Shown here piece after piece: positions 31,184 to 43,079 of a DNA stretch of 64,000 bases. The stretch is taken from the NCBI GenBank assembly GCA_018398805.1, contig JAGFBZ010000734.1:1-64000 (forward strand), read 5' to 3'. Source of the stretch: Hirundichthys speculiger (taxonomy: Eukaryota > Chordata > Actinopteri > Beloniformes > Exocoetidae). The notes beneath the pieces were generated by a model. The model did not search any database, had not been told where the DNA came from, and saw only the letters and a list, made by a program, of their open reading frames with translations. Made by a program: the position numbers and the translations under genes. The number at the start of each line of letters is the position of its first letter. Positions within the stretch are counted from its first letter, which is position 1.

Positions 31184-32269
31184 TCAAAAGTTGGTTCCAT
31201 TATCCGAATACATCTCTTTAACTTGTCCTCTTCTGGCGATGAACCTTCTGATCGCGTTGAGACAAGCATCGGTGTCGAGAGAAGATGCAACTTCCAGGTG
31301 CACTGCTCGAATAGCAAGACACGTGAAGATGACGCCATATCTCTTTACTTGCACTCTTCCTCTTTTCACTGAGAACGGACCAAAGTAATCAATGCCGACT
31401 CTTGTGAAAGGGGGATCATCTGGCAGGACCCTGCACTTAGGTAGATCTGCCATGAGCTGCTTGCCAGCGGCTCCATGCTGTCTTCTACAGCTGACACACT
31501 TGGACAGGAACCTTCGGATAGCTCCATTGGCTCCAGGGATCCAGAATCGTTGACGTAGCTGGGCCAACATGTGATTCCTTCCAGCGTGAGCTGTGATCTC
31601 ATGAATATGTCTCAACACAAGCTTTGTGATGTGTGAGTCCTTGGGCAAGATGGCTTGCTGCTTGGAGTTGTCAGGCATCGCGGCACGACTCAACCTTCCG
31701 CCCACTCTCATAACTCCATCTTGTAGTACTGGATTCAACTTAAAGAGCGAGCTACTTTTCTTCACTCTCTGTTGTTCTTTTAGCATAGCCAAATCTTCTT
31801 TGAAATTTCTCTTCTGACAGCACTTAACAATCTCTGTTTCTGCTATAGTCAAATCTTCACAAGTCAGATGCTTTCCTTTGACAGCCTTCTTAAATTCTCT
31901 CATCCTGCTTTCTCCATCTACGGCTCGTAGTTCCTTTCTCCTTTCCTTCAGCTCTTTCAGCAAATCCTTCAGCCTCAGAAACCATCCTACAGCACATTTC
32001 AAAGCTGTCCATGAAGAGTAGTGGTTCATCCACTGATCCATTGAATCTTCAAGCTCTTGTGCCTGGATGACATGCACTTGAGCCAGTCTTTTGACCTCAG
32101 GGTCATCGATATCTAGCATGCCAGGATCGGGATTCTTAGGCCACTGGTCTTGGGAACTGAGCAGGAAACTTGGTCCTGAGAGCCAGCTCTCATTCTTCAA
32201 AAATGCTTCCACAGTCTGTCCTCTTGAGACAACATCAGATGGATTCAGAGTGGTGTTGATGTATCTCCA
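31184..32269 (-). pseudogene. BEL integrase N-terminal half and linker
   Basis: One open frame between the TAG at 32270-32272 and the TGA at 31184-31186. The first ~190 residues are the linker between RNase H and integrase. Next comes the HHCC zinc-binding domain (HIHEITAH about residues 202-209, then CVSC at 239-242) and the RNase-H-like integrase core with GIDYFGPF (first D) and YSDNGT (second D). The frame stops two residues later, so an integrase made from this copy would lack the catalytic glutamate. Confidence 0.93.
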
Positions 32270-32826
32270 CTAAGATGTCTGAGAGTGATCCAGGATTGCT
32301 GAAATCCTGTTTGCAACAAACGTCTTGAATCTGGTGCTTTCGCTGCTCAGGTACTTTAGCACAGTCGTGCTATCAGTCCAAAAGATCGACTCACGAAGAT
32401 CCAACTCAAGCTCTTTCTTCAGAAGCTTGTCCATCTTTACTGCAACTGTGGCCGCAGTCAACTCCATCCTGGGGATAGTCGGAGACTTCAAGGGTGCGAC
32501 CCTCGTCTTTGCCGAGATCAACGCTGATTGAGCTTCTCCAGTTGAAGATCGTAGCAGTAGATAGCTTGTGGTTCCGTAGGCATCTTCACTTGCATCAGCG
32601 AAGTGATGTAACTGCGCAAAGACTGGAGCTCCAAACTGCTTTGACTTGACACATCTATCAACTCCAAACTTCTCAAGCTGTGGCAGACTTGAGATCCACT
32701 TACTCCAGCTCTTGACCACAGTCTCTGGCAGGGTTTCATCCCAGCTGTACTTCTGGCGACATAAATCTTGCAGGATTCTTTTAGCAGGCAATATCACTGG
32801 AGCGAGAAAACCAAGTGGGTCGAAAA
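32270..32826 (-). pseudogene. BEL RNase H region, frame-shifted from RT
   Basis: The frame is recognisable from FFDPLGFLAPVILPAK onward. It holds FADASEDAYG, IPRMELTAATVAV and FWTDSTTVLKYL, giving the D, E and D of an RNase H active site. It is out of frame with the RT by one base at an A5 run (32823-32827, plus strand) and ends in TAG at 32270-32272, after which homology continues without a gap. Both look like point lesions. A homopolymer error in the assembly could explain the first. Confidence 0.92.
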
Positions 32827-35395
32827 ATCGAACTGACCAGGGAAAGCAGGCCTCTCCTAGTGTGTGGTCGATTCTTGAGGTTGATCTTGAACCTGAACTG
32901 ATCTGATTCAGCACACCACTGGATACCCAATGCTCTCTCCATGGGCAGGTAGTCCTCATCCAAATCCAAATCTTGAAATCCTTTAGCTCTTTCCTCTTCA
33001 GGGATAGAGTTCAGCAACTTCCTGCTGTTGCTTGACCACTTTGTCAGCCGGAATCCTCCTTTTGCCAACATGCTCCTCAACTCTGCGCACAGAGTGATGG
33101 CTGTTTCATCCACGGCCGACTTAAGACAGTCATCCACATAAAAGTTCTTCCTTACTGTTTGAGCCGTCTCAGGGCCAAACTCTTTTGCAAAATCTGTTGC
33201 GCACTTCTGGAGTGCAAAGGTGGCAACACTTGGTGACGATGTGGCACCGAAGATGTGTACCATCATCTTGTGTTCGATGAGATCCTGTTCATAGCTGCCG
33301 TCAGGCCACCACAAAAATCTAAGAAGATCCGTGTCTTCGTTTCTCACTCTGACTTGGTGAAACATGGCCTCGACATCTGCCATGACCGCCACAGCCTCCT
33401 GTCGGAACCTTAAGAGGACCCCCACCAGGGAACTTGTTAGGTCGGGACCCTGCAGGAGCTGTTGGTTCAATGATATGCCTTGGTAGCTCGCAGCACAGTC
33501 GAAAACTACGCGCAACTTCTGTTTGATTGGATGTCTGACTCCATGATGAGGCAGATACCATGTTCGCCCCTCAGCAGGTTCACACTTGTCACCATCAAGC
33601 TTCACAGCGTAACCTTTGTTGAGCAGGTCGTCCATAAAAGCCACATATTCTCCATAAAACTTGCTGTCTCTGGAGAACCTTTTCCGTAAGTTCAATGCAC
33701 GTTGTTCTGCAACAGCTCTGTTGTTCGGCAGACACAAACGTTTCTTCTTCACTGGAAGGCAAACATTGTAATGACCGTCCTTCAGTACAGCAGACTGTGA
33801 CACCATGCTGATGAACTGATGATCATCCTTAGACATCTCGATGTCTTCCTCTTGCCCAGCATCAGGAAAGTCCTGCTTGAATTGCAGCTGCCAGAGATCT
33901 TCTAGCTTGGCCACTGAGATTCTGTTTACCGTAATTCCTGTTGATGTGTTGGCTTCCACTGTGTCACTTCCACCTCTGAGGGGTCCATTCACTGTCCAGC
34001 CTAATATTGTTCTCACGGCATATGGTCCATTATCCACGCTGTTAACCACTTGCAGCGGTTCCATAGCCTTGGGAACATTTGCTCCGATGAGCAATCCAAC
34101 TTCTGCTTGGATAGAGGGGATTTTTACCTCCTTAAGGTGGGGCCAACTGTCAATATCCTCCTGACGGGGAATATTGTCCTTAGTTACGGGAATGTTCTTC
34201 TGTGAATACACCTCTGAAAGTTCAACAAAGTGGTTGCTGTCTAAACCGCTGATCTCCAAACCAGCCACAGTGCGTGTGTTCACTATTGATTCATTCCCCA
34301 TAGTTCGCAATGAGATGCTCACATTACGTCCACTCATGTACAGTTGGTTTATCAGTGACTCTGTAGCAAAAGTAGCTGAGCTACCAGGATCCAAAAATGC
34401 GTAGGTTGTCACTGTCTTAGTTCCCTTTTGTGCCTTGACACACACTGGAATGATTGCAAGAGCACAATCATCTTTACCGGCCCCTGTGACACCAAAAGTT
34501 TCAGCTGCTTGTACAAGGGCACTTGATACAGATTGCTGTTCTTGCTGTTCACAATTGTCTTTTCCTGTTTCTTCTTTTGGGTCTTTGGTGGCAATGTGCA
34601 ATAGTATAGGATGCAGTCTGGAACATTCTTCACATTGAAGCTTCTGCTTGCAGCTGCTGCTCATATGTCCATGCTTTAAACAGGCAAAACACATACCTTT
34701 GCTCCTCAAGAAACTAATCTTGTCTTTATGTTGCTTGCCCTTGAATTTCTTGCATACTGTGAGGCTGTGTTGCTCTCCCGCACAGTAAACGCAAGGTTGG
34801 TTGAAAGCTTCCACTGAGATGGGTTGTGTTTTTGTTACTGTCTTCTTTTCATTTTCTGTCTTTGGGGGCACAACGACTGTTGTAAAAACTTTTCTTGATT
34901 TGAATGCCTCTGAGTATTGGGGTCTCAGTTTCGGTTTTGCTGGTTCCTTTGTGTTAGTGATGTTTTCTTTAATGTTTCCATAGAGTAGATGCAGCAGATA
35001 CTTGACTTGCTGATTCACAAAGTTCACAAAGTCCTTGAGCTTGACTCTTTTCTTTGTTCTTTCCTGCAGGTCACAAGCTGACTTCCTCCAGGATTCCTTG
35101 AGCCTGTATGGAAGTTTGTTTGCCAGTGCTCTTATATTAGCTGTGTTGTCCAAGTCCTTCATGTAGCTAATATCAGTCATTGTGTTTGAGCAGCCGGTCA
35201 GGAACAATGCAAAAGACTGGAGAGAAACACCATCTTCTGGCTTAATTGTGGGCCAGTTCAAAGCCTCTTTTATATATGCCTCTGCTATTTTGAAGTCATC
35301 TCCAAAGAACTCCTTTAACATTTCCTTTGCTTTGGCATATCCTGCTGTAGATTCCATGTGCATGCAGCTCTTCACCACATCATGTGGTTGTCCAC
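32827..35395 (-). pseudogene. BEL gag C-terminus, protease and reverse transcriptase
   Basis: An 865-codon open stretch (first in-frame ATG is downstream of a GTG at 35378). Residues 1-140 are capsid-like. Two CCHC knuckles follow (C196-C199-H204-C209 and C230-C233-H238-C243) and then a CCHH motif at 249-261. The aspartic protease has LDPGSSATF at about 329-337; DPG instead of D[ST]G is seen in BEL elements. The RT domain covers 500-830, with MADVEAMFHQV (first catalytic D) and FYVDD at 746-750. RNase H follows in another frame. Protein products of BEL elements form virus-like particles, reverse-transcribe the RNA and integrate it. Confidence 0.95.
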
Positions 35396-36207
35396 TTGAA
35401 GACGATCACGGTCATCACTTGTGCGGCCTTCAATCCCATGTTCGATGGCTCTAATGAAAGATTTATATTCCAGTGGGTCTCCTGTAAATGTTTGGATGGT
35501 GAGGTCTGAAAGTAGGGAAGCTTTGTGACTCTTCACCAGATACTCCATAACACTGGCTTGCTGGGAGATAGCTTGGCAAAGTCCTTCTAGCACGGCTCCC
35601 TGTGTGTCTTTACTTTCAGCTCTTGGTGCAGGCGAAGCTGGCTGATAAGGTGCTGCTGAAGCATTTAGTTTGACTCTGGGTGCTTGCAAAGTGTGTCCTG
35701 GTGGCGGCTGAACGGCAGGTTGTTTGATCGGTTGCACAGCAGATTGACTGGCCAACCATGTGTGTGTTTTTTCATCTTTTTCACCGTCTTTAACTGTGCC
35801 ACCTTCTTCATCTGCAGCCTCATATTTTTGTAAAACCTCCATTTTAGCATCAGATTCGGCCAGTGCAGTTTCCATGGCATGCATTTCCTTTTTAGCCTTT
35901 ATTGAAGCTTCAATCCTTTTCTGTTGTGCTTCAAACTCTGCTTCTCGTTGTCTTTTCTCTGCATGCCACTCTGCCTCTTCCTGTTCTATGGCCAGTTTTT
36001 GTCGTAAAGCTGCGGCCTTTGCTCTTAATGATGCTCGCTCCATTTCTGCCTTCAGTCTGACTGAAACTGCTGATGAAGCTGAGCTTCCAGTCTGCGATGC
36101 AGCTTTACTTCTAATACTCACTTTTGAGGTTGTTGATCTACTGTCTGCAGGTGTTATTTGTTTGTCACATTCTTCAGCCTGTCCATCACGTACCAAAACC
36201 TCTTTCA
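35396..36207 (-). pseudogene. BEL gag, central part
   Basis: A 278-codon frame. A serine-rich start is followed by a long charged coiled coil at about residues 55-130 (LRAKAAALRQKLAIEQEEAE onward), a proline-rich linker, and the start of the capsid-like domain (IQTFTGDPLEYKSFIRAIEH). It runs out at 35372 because about 20-25 bases of the conserved region after DRDRLQ are missing, which also changes the frame. At its start it is offset by one base from the N-terminal gag frame. Confidence 0.88.
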
Positions 36208-36537
36208 TCCACTCCTCACATTTCCAGAAAATGCATCCATAGATTTATCCACTGGATCAAAACAGTTAGCTTGATCTTCCACAAATTCCTCTTCTTGCAT
36301 AAGCTTCTGCAGGCTTGAATTTATCTCTGAAAACTCTTTCTGCAAGTTACTAAAGTCAACACGAAGCATATTCTTTACAGTGTCCACATTCACATCATCC
36401 TCCATTAGCTGTTCAATTTTCTTCCTCGAACTAGTCAGCTGTGAGAGCTTGAGCTTGCGAGCCTGCATCTTTCTACACTTCTGATCCTCCATGCCTTTCT
36501 CAGTCATTTTTACTATCCTTTTTCCACTGTCTTCCAT
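36208..36537 (-). pseudogene. BEL gag, N-terminal part
   Basis: The best start is the ATG at 36537 (MEDSGKRIV), since upstream codons overlap a poly-T leader. It is rich in lysine and glutamate with a predicted coiled coil (LTSSRKKIEQLMEDDVNVDT). A one-base loss near 36215 shifts it from the next frame. The leader between the 5' LTR and this ATG is about 270 bp. Confidence 0.8.
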
Positions 36538-36805
36538 AAACAGTATTTTTTTTTTTTCCACTTTTAGTAAAAACACTGAAGCAACACAGTCTCAACGAGC
36601 CTTCTTTTGTTTACTCACGTAGCTCAATGCGGGTCTGCTCCACTTAATGATCCGCCCGCATGTCTTAACGAGCTCCCTCACACGTGCAGCTTGTAACTTG
36701 ATACTTTTCCAAATCTCCGTGTCTGTACCTTCCTTTGTCCTCCGTTTCCAATCAGGCAGTTCCACAATCCAAAAATCCACGAAGAGCAAGTTTCTTGACT
36801 AAAGA

Positions 36806-37193
36806 TGTAGGTTCCTAATTGTTGCAGCCATAAGCCTGACGCTCTCCTCCCTCTTCCTCCACTACGTCCACAAAAAATACTCCAAAAGCCATCTTCTTAG
36901 TTTTTATACTTTACTTGAACGATTAACAAGATACAAAAATAATTCAGCAAACAAAAACTTAGAAATAGCTTGTAAATAGAGCAAGTGAAGCGAGAGGTCA
37001 AGAAACTGTGTGGCTCAACTCCATGACAACTGACTTCCCACTGCCTCATGCAGCTCCTAACTGCCCACTAGAGGGCATATACGCAATTTTTTATCTATTA
37101 AATCCTCCAGACATTTTAAGGGGAAATAAACAACACACCAACTTAAATCATCATTTAAACTTAACCAATTCAAACAGAATTTAGGCTCCTACA
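36806..37193 (-). promoter_or_regulatory. BEL/Pao 5' LTR (promoter)
   Basis: The upstream LTR in element sense. A TATAAAAA motif on the minus strand (36901-36908) is the likely core promoter, with transcription running leftward. It shares 386 of 388 positions with the 3' LTR. I could not identify a convincing tRNA primer site next to 36806. Confidence 0.93.
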
Positions 37194-37198
37194 GCAGC

Positions 37199-37721
37199 TT
37201 TCTCTGAAGAGCAACTGTCACTGTCCACAGCGCACTTCAGTTTATTTTGGTTTGTATGTACGATTCTACACAATAAAGTAACCTCATGGCACTTTACAGG
37301 GAAAGTGAAAGATTTAAATGTCCAGTCCAGTTATATTCAGGTTATAATCCAACTCAGGTGACGCGACTACCGCGGGACGTGACGGGGTTCAGGAGCGACG
37401 CTCACACTCATCCAGGGCTTTGCAGCTCTGAGCCTTTCAGGTCTTCCCTGTGCCAGTGGCTTTCTCTGTACTGAGTAAACAGGATCAACGCTCATGTAGC
37501 CGTCACTCCACTGAAAATCCAATTCAGATGCACACAAGGCCAGTACATAAGAGACAGCTTTGCTGTGGAAGCCAACAACTTGCACTGACTCTCAAGTTTG
37601 ATTTAGTTCACTGCCTGGGGTTATTAAGCATGGGTCAACAGCAGAGAGGACAAAGCTCCTTTTAACAGGAGGAAATCTGCAGCAGATGAAGGAAAGAGAG
37701 GCATCTCTGAGAGCGAGAGAA
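37199..37721. other. Intron-like sequence; nothing recognised
   Basis: Continues the sequence interrupted by the BEL element. No supported feature. Confidence 0.5.
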
Positions 37722-38158
37722 GCTGTGATACCGTGGAGCTGCAGTACTCTAGAGCTGCAATCCGTGGAGCTGTTATACCATAGAGATGTGATACCGTAGA
37801 GATGTGATACTGTGGAGCTGTGATACCGTAGAGATGTGATACCGTGGAGCTGTGATACCGTAGAGCTGCGATACCATAGAGTTGTGATACTGTAGAGCTG
37901 CGATACAGTAGAGCTGTGATACCGTAGAGCTGTGATACCGTAGAGATGTGATAATGTAGAGGTGTGATACCCTGGAGCTGTGATAATGTAGAGATGTGAT
38001 ACCGCGGAGCTGTGATACCGTAGAGATGTGATACCGTGGAGCTGTGATACCGTAGAAATGTGATACCGCGGAGCTGTGATACCATAGAGATGTGATACAG
38101 TAGAGATGTGATACTGTGGAGCTGTGATACCAGGGAGCTGCTATACTGTGGAACTGTA
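37722..38158. repeat. 16-bp minisatellite TGTGATACCGTAGAGA, about 27 copies
   Basis: Unit TGTGATACCGT(A/G)GAG(A/C) with single-base variants. Adjacent units often alternate between AGAGA and GGAGC endings, suggesting a 32-bp dimer. The GITSLRYHSS-type frames are artefacts. Confidence 0.95.
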
Positions 38159-39139
38159 TAAGATAAGAAGGAGCCTGGCTCCTAAGTGCTTTAAATCTGA
38201 GGAGAAGAATTTTAAATTCTATCCTTGATTTCACAGCTGCGGTATTTTGGATTAGCTGGAGGCTAATCACTAATGTCACTTGCTTTTAAACTTTCTCTTT
38301 TGGTTTTTAGTAACCAAAAGAGAAAGCATGGCCAAAGGCAGTGTGGTTTTCCTTTCATTGACAGTCTCAAATCTATTCCAGCTCACTGGAAGTGGAGCGC
38401 AGATGTGGTTTTACATGAGCTTCAGAGCTACTATGGTTTCCTCCAGCTGAAGGTCTCTCTCTCATCATCTCTCTCTCCCTCCCTAGAAGGCTGGAAGTCA
38501 AACTGCCGCTGACAGACAGCAGACCTCTCAGATCAGGGAACTCATTTTGTGTGTGTAAGCTTTTAGAAATGCCACTGAGGAATGATTCGAGTTAATGATG
38601 GCAGCAGAAGATGTTGCAGCGAATTTCCTCTTTCTTGCCTGTCCACGTGTGTGTCAGTGTGCACAGGGTTTGTATCTGCCACTCATAAGTGTCATGAAGA
38701 CATTTGCAGTCTTCACATCTCTGTGTGGGTGTGTTAGTATTCTCTCGGCCCATGCGTTCAGATAATTAAGCAGAAGCACACTAACAGATGAATACCCAAG
38801 GCAGATTATGACAAATACAGTTCCTCAATTACAAATGTCTCCCTTGTAGACATATACATGCTCTGTGTTTACAGGATCATATCATCCAGCGGCCTCTCCA
38901 TCCCTGCCCTTCAACAGCATCACCAAGCTGCTTCCAGAAACAAATACTGCAGCATCTGTCCGAGGACTCTGATTCCAGATACAGTAGACTTTCTAGATGT
39001 TTTCCTGTTCCAGAATGGTACCAGGAAACCCTCTGTATTTACAATCATCTTTTTCATCTTTTATTTTGGCTGTAGTGGCATTTAGGGTCAAGACTGGAAC
39101 CTGGACTGGCTGCACGAGGACCACAGGCAGCTTCTGGAC
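38159..39139. other. Intron-like sequence; nothing recognised
   Basis: Contains a short perfect inverted pair TTTCTCTTTTGGTT / AACCAAAAGAGAAA at about 38294-38323. No gene is supported. Confidence 0.5.
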
Positions 39140-39800
39140 TTGTGGTGTCCTCCCAGCTTTGTAAGCAACCTGGCACTCATAGATCCTTCTCTATACTGTT
39201 GACTTCAGCAATTATTTGCCTTGAGATATCATTTAACATTTGCACTGAGATCTCCCTGGACTTCATGTTGGCATCTCCAGTCAAACAGCTGTCAAGCATC
39301 AGCTCAGTACAGTGGCATCACCAGGTGCAGGAAGTGGGACTCATCATCCAGGATGGATACCAGCTTTAACAGCACCTTTATGTAGGCAACCTCCCCCACA
39401 AAATCTAAAGCCCAGCCCAGGATGTAGCTGGACTCTGATGAATTTGTCCAGCTTCCTCTTCCTTCATTCTCCATGATGCTGCTGCTTCTGCAGATCACAC
39501 CATAGAAGAGGTGCTGATGTTACCATAGAGCTGTAAAAGGTCCTCAGGAGTGCCCCCTTCACTCCAAAAGACCGCAGTCTCCTCAGGAGGAAGAGTCTGC
39601 TCTGACCCTTCCTACCCAGTCCATCTGTCCTCTGAGTCCAGTTCAGCTTATTGTTCACGAGAACACCCAGGCACTTGTAGGACTCCACTATCTCAATGTC
39701 CATTCCTGGATTGTTTACCAGTGAGACAAGGGCATCTGGACAGTCCCTTGAGGGCAACCGGTATTGCAGATGACTCCGGGTTCGGGTCGGAATCAGCACA
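39140..39800 (-). pseudogene. Rex1-like LINE C-terminal part
   Basis: The minus strand has MDIEIVESYKCLGVLVNNKL, then NWTQRTDGLGRKGQSRLFLL and RRLRSFGVKGALLRTFYSSM. These match the region after the RT palm in Rex1/L2-group LINEs (VDSYKYLGVHLNNKLDW... RKGQSRLYLLRRLRSF). Frames break toward 39140. It has the same orientation and family group as the fragment at 5839-6965. Confidence 0.75.
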
Positions 39801-40465
39801 GTTAGTCTCGGGTCTAGTCGGTGCTCTCTGACAGGCTGGGTCCGCGTTTACTCGAAAGAGATAAAGATATTGGCGGTGGCAGCCAATGTCAGGACTCGGG
39901 GCAGTTAAATTAGTTATTAATTAACATGGTGTGTTTTTCATAAAACAATTGTGTGTTGTAGCGTGTTATTAGCGGTTTGCCCGGCAGCTGTAAAGCAAAA
40001 TGGATCGCAAACATGACAACGCTGGATGAGAGAACATATTTATGACACGTCCTGACCGGTGTAGGCTATTAGCATTAGCAGTTGCTAACAATAGCATTTG
40101 TATCCACAAAGAAAATAACAACCTGGATTTATTGTTGTTTACATCACGTAGCCTATGTAGCAACTGAACCGGGTAGAAGAAGACAACTTTAGGTAAGAAA
40201 ATCAAGTTTTATTCAGCGCTAGACAACTTTACCATGAGCAACTATGGGCTGGATTGTCTCAGGTCTATTCGGGTAACTTGGTTCGGTTCGTGATCGGAAA
40301 CTAAAGACTGGTCGGGTCGGTTCCGGGTCCACATATTGCAGGTCCATTCGGGTTTGGACCCCCGGACTTATGATAATAGCTTGGGTCGGTCGGTTTCGGG
40401 TCAAATTTTTACGGGTCCATTCGGGTTTGGGTCCATGAAAGTGGCCCATGAAGACCTCTACCCCA
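39800..40465. mobile_element. hAT-like element with GGTCGGGT-rich end
   Basis: The right part carries GGGTCGGTTCCGGGTCCACA, GGTCGGTCGGTTTCGGGTCA and ends GAAGACCTCTA at about 40463. The left part near 39790-39850 has related CGGGTCTAGTCGGTGCTCT. This composition matches a common fish hAT-type terminus family. The left boundary and duplication are not resolved. Confidence 0.45.
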
Positions 40466-41744
40466 AGACAATCCAGCTCATAGTAGTGGGATCTAAAATG
40501 TAGACAGGTGAGGAATGTATGGAAACACCACAGCAAAGTAGCTGGAAAAGTGTACAGGAACATGTGTACTGAGTAAAGATCAGAGACACCTCCAAGAACG
40601 GAGGATAATGAAAGAGCAAAGATCCTGTGGGACATCCCAGTTCAGACCTGAAAAACAGCTGTCAGCTAACCAGCCAGACACTGTGGTGGTCAACAATCTC
40701 CTGGAGAAAACAGCAGCAGCAATAGACATACAAATTACAAACAACAATCACATGAAAAAGAATTGTGCATGTCAGGCATTTCAGCTTGGTCATATCTGCA
40801 TGTCTTTATATTCTGCAACATGTTGGACAGCATTCATTGGCTGCAATTAACCGAGTATCATGAGGAAACGACTTCATCATAGAAAAACATTCAGGCAGCA
40901 GACAGAGAGAACATCTTCCACTAAAAGAATACAGAGTTGTGGAAAAACTGGAACAGACCAGTGGTTCATGGGCAAATGCAGCATGCAGTGTGTGTTTTTT
41001 TTTTTTTTTTTTTCAATTTAACCATTTTTGCTTGTGGGCAGTGTGAATTCACTATGTGTGCATGTGTGCATGTGTGTGTGAGTGTGTGCATTAGCAACAG
41101 AACGTCTTCCTGTGCTGCAAAAACGCATCTTCAGCTGCATCTGCCGTCCTCCTACACACACAGGAATAGACTGATTTAAATGAGGCTACCACATCTTCTA
41201 TCCACTACACATACACGCCTGTATGAACAAGCATAAAACTGGCTTAAACCATAAACACACACAAGCATGTTAGTTCATGGTCAGTGAAAATCAGCACAAA
41301 TCTAACCTTTGAATGAACAAAAGCATATTAACAGAAGTTAGTTGCATGAGACATGAACGCTGCGGACACACAAACACACACACACACAGAGCGAGGGAGG
41401 GTGTTTGACTCCAATCCAGACGTGAACAGAGTATCGTCAGGAAAAGACTCCACAATGAATAATCCCTGATAGACACAGAGAGAGGAAGACAAACAGATTT
41501 AGAACTGAACATTTGGAAAAACGCTGAAACAAATTTAATCTCATCCACCAGAGGACTTTAATTTTCAAGAACAATGAAATTCAAGCGTGTTCATGTGGAT
41601 GACCACAGACCAGTTTTCATGTAGTCAGCGTAAATACTGCAGCGATTAGTTCAGTTCCAGCCACCTGCATTCATTTCTACACTGACTGAGATGAAAACTA
41701 GTTTTCTCTTCCTGTGTTTTAGTTGGCTGTTTTTTTAAATATAC
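40466..41744. other. Intron-like sequence; simple repeats only
   Basis: Holds a T17 run at 40997-41013 and short TG/CA tracts at 41055-41090 and 41370-41390. No gene is supported. Confidence 0.55.
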
Positions 41745-41898
41745 CGTATTTCCTGGACTATAAGTCTCACCAGAGTTTTAGTCATATCTCTCAAAAAATA
41801 TGTAGCGAAGAGAAAAAAATATAGTCTCATGGGTCAATAAGAGGAGGTTATAATTGGACCGTTGATGATCCCCTTCCATCAGCAGCTGTTCAAGGACC

Positions 41899-42787
41899 CA
41901 TCTGTGGACTCCTTTCTCCATCTGTGGAGTCGTTCCTCCATCTGTGGACTCCTTCCTCCATCTGTGGAGTCGTTCCTCCATCTGTGGAGTCGTTCCTCCA
42001 TCTGTGGAGTCGTTCCTCCATCTGTGGAGTTGTTCTTCCATCTGAGGAGTCGTACCTCCATCTGTGGACTCGTTCCTCCATCTGTGGAGTTGTTCCTCCA
42101 TCTGTGGAGTCGTTCCTCCATCTGAGGAGTCGTACCTCCATCTGTGGAGTCGTTCCTCCATCTGAGGAGTCGTACCTCCATCTGAGGACTCGTTCCTCCA
42201 TCTGTGGAGTCGTTCCTCCATCTGTGGAGTTGTTCCTCCATCTGAGGAGTCGTACCTCCATCTGTGGAATCGTTCCTCCATCTGTGGAGTCGTTCCTCCA
42301 TCTGAGGAGTCGTACCTCCATCTGAGGACTCGTTCCTCCGTCTGAGGACTCATTCCTCCATCTGTGGACTCGTTCCTCCATCTGAGGACTCATTCCTTCG
42401 TCTGTGGAGTCGTTCCTCCATCTGAGGAGTCGTACCTCCATCTGTGGACTCGTTCCTCCATCTGTGGAGTCGTTCCTCCATCTGTGGAGTCGTTCCTCCA
42501 TCTGAGGACTCGTTCCTCCATCTGAGGAGTCGTACCTCCACCTGTGGAGTCGTTCCTCCATCTGAGGAGTTGTACCTCCATCTGAGGACTCGTTCCTCCA
42601 TCTGAGGACTCGTTCCTCCATCTGAGGACTCGTTCCTCCATCTGTGGACTCGTTCCTCCATCTGAGGACTCGTTCCTCCGTCTGTGGACTCGTTCCTCCG
42701 TCTGTGGACTCGTTCCTCCATCTGAGGACTCGTTCCTCCATCTGAGGACTCGTTCCTCCATCTGAGGACTCGTTCCTCCATCTGTGT
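41899..42787. repeat. 20-bp minisatellite TCTGTGGAGTCGTTCCTCCA, about 44 copies
   Basis: Strict 20-bp period with no length variation. Four main unit types arise from linked variants: GTGGAGTCGTTC, GAGGAGTCGTAC, GAGGACTCGTTC and GTGGACTCGTTC. GAGGAGT is nearly always coupled to CGTAC. The left half is mixed while the right third is mostly GAGGACT. Overlapping frames of up to 312 aa (EERLHRWRNDSTDGGTTPQM) are artefacts. Confidence 0.97.
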
Positions 42788-43079
42788 CCATCTTCCAGTC
42801 CGTGGTTCTCCTTCTTTGATTGTTTCATAGCTGTCAGAGGTTCCTCTGCTTTTCTTCAGTCTCTGACTAGTTTCTTATCACTCCAAACTTTCTGCTGCTC
42901 CATTAATGTTTTCAGCTGCAGATTTTATTATCTTCACTTTAAATTTGGCAGTAGAGATTTTTCTTTTTGGTGTCATATTTGTGTTATCTCAGTCTTTATG
43001 GTTTACTCTTGTCATTTTTTTTACTATCAGTGTTCAGTTGTGAGTGTAAACAATGTCCTGTTGTTGTCATGAAGGACAT

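Larger units (their letters stand above)
29957..37193 (-). mobile_element. BEL/Pao LTR retrotransposon, complete with LTRs, 7,237 bp
   Basis: Two 388-bp direct LTRs (29957-30344 and 36806-37193) beginning TGTAGG and ending CCTACA on the plus strand enclose gag-pol on the minus strand. A 5-bp target duplication GCAGC lies at 29952-29956 and 37194-37198. The order gag, zinc knuckles, protease, RT, RNase H, integrase matches the BEL/Pao (Belpaoviridae) class. There is no envelope gene. The LTRs differ at only two positions, so insertion is recent. Yet gag-pol has five breaks: two gag frame changes, one frameshift after RT, and two stops in pol. It inserted in opposite orientation to nothing coding, but in the same orientation as ryr2, inside presumed intron 1. 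Confidence 0.97.

Noticed and set aside
32823..32827. Programmed frameshift between RT and RNase H
   Set aside because: BEL elements normally read these domains in one frame, and there is no slippery site with a structure that I can see. A one-base change in an A5 run is simpler.
31137..34983. Plus-strand ORFs of 60-110 aa across the BEL element
   Set aside because: Antisense shadows of gag-pol; the minus strand carries all the catalytic motifs.
41778..42828. Frames up to 312 aa with EERLHRWRNDSTDGGT repeats
   Set aside because: A 20-bp minisatellite read in rotating frames; all three frames stay open only because the unit has no stop.
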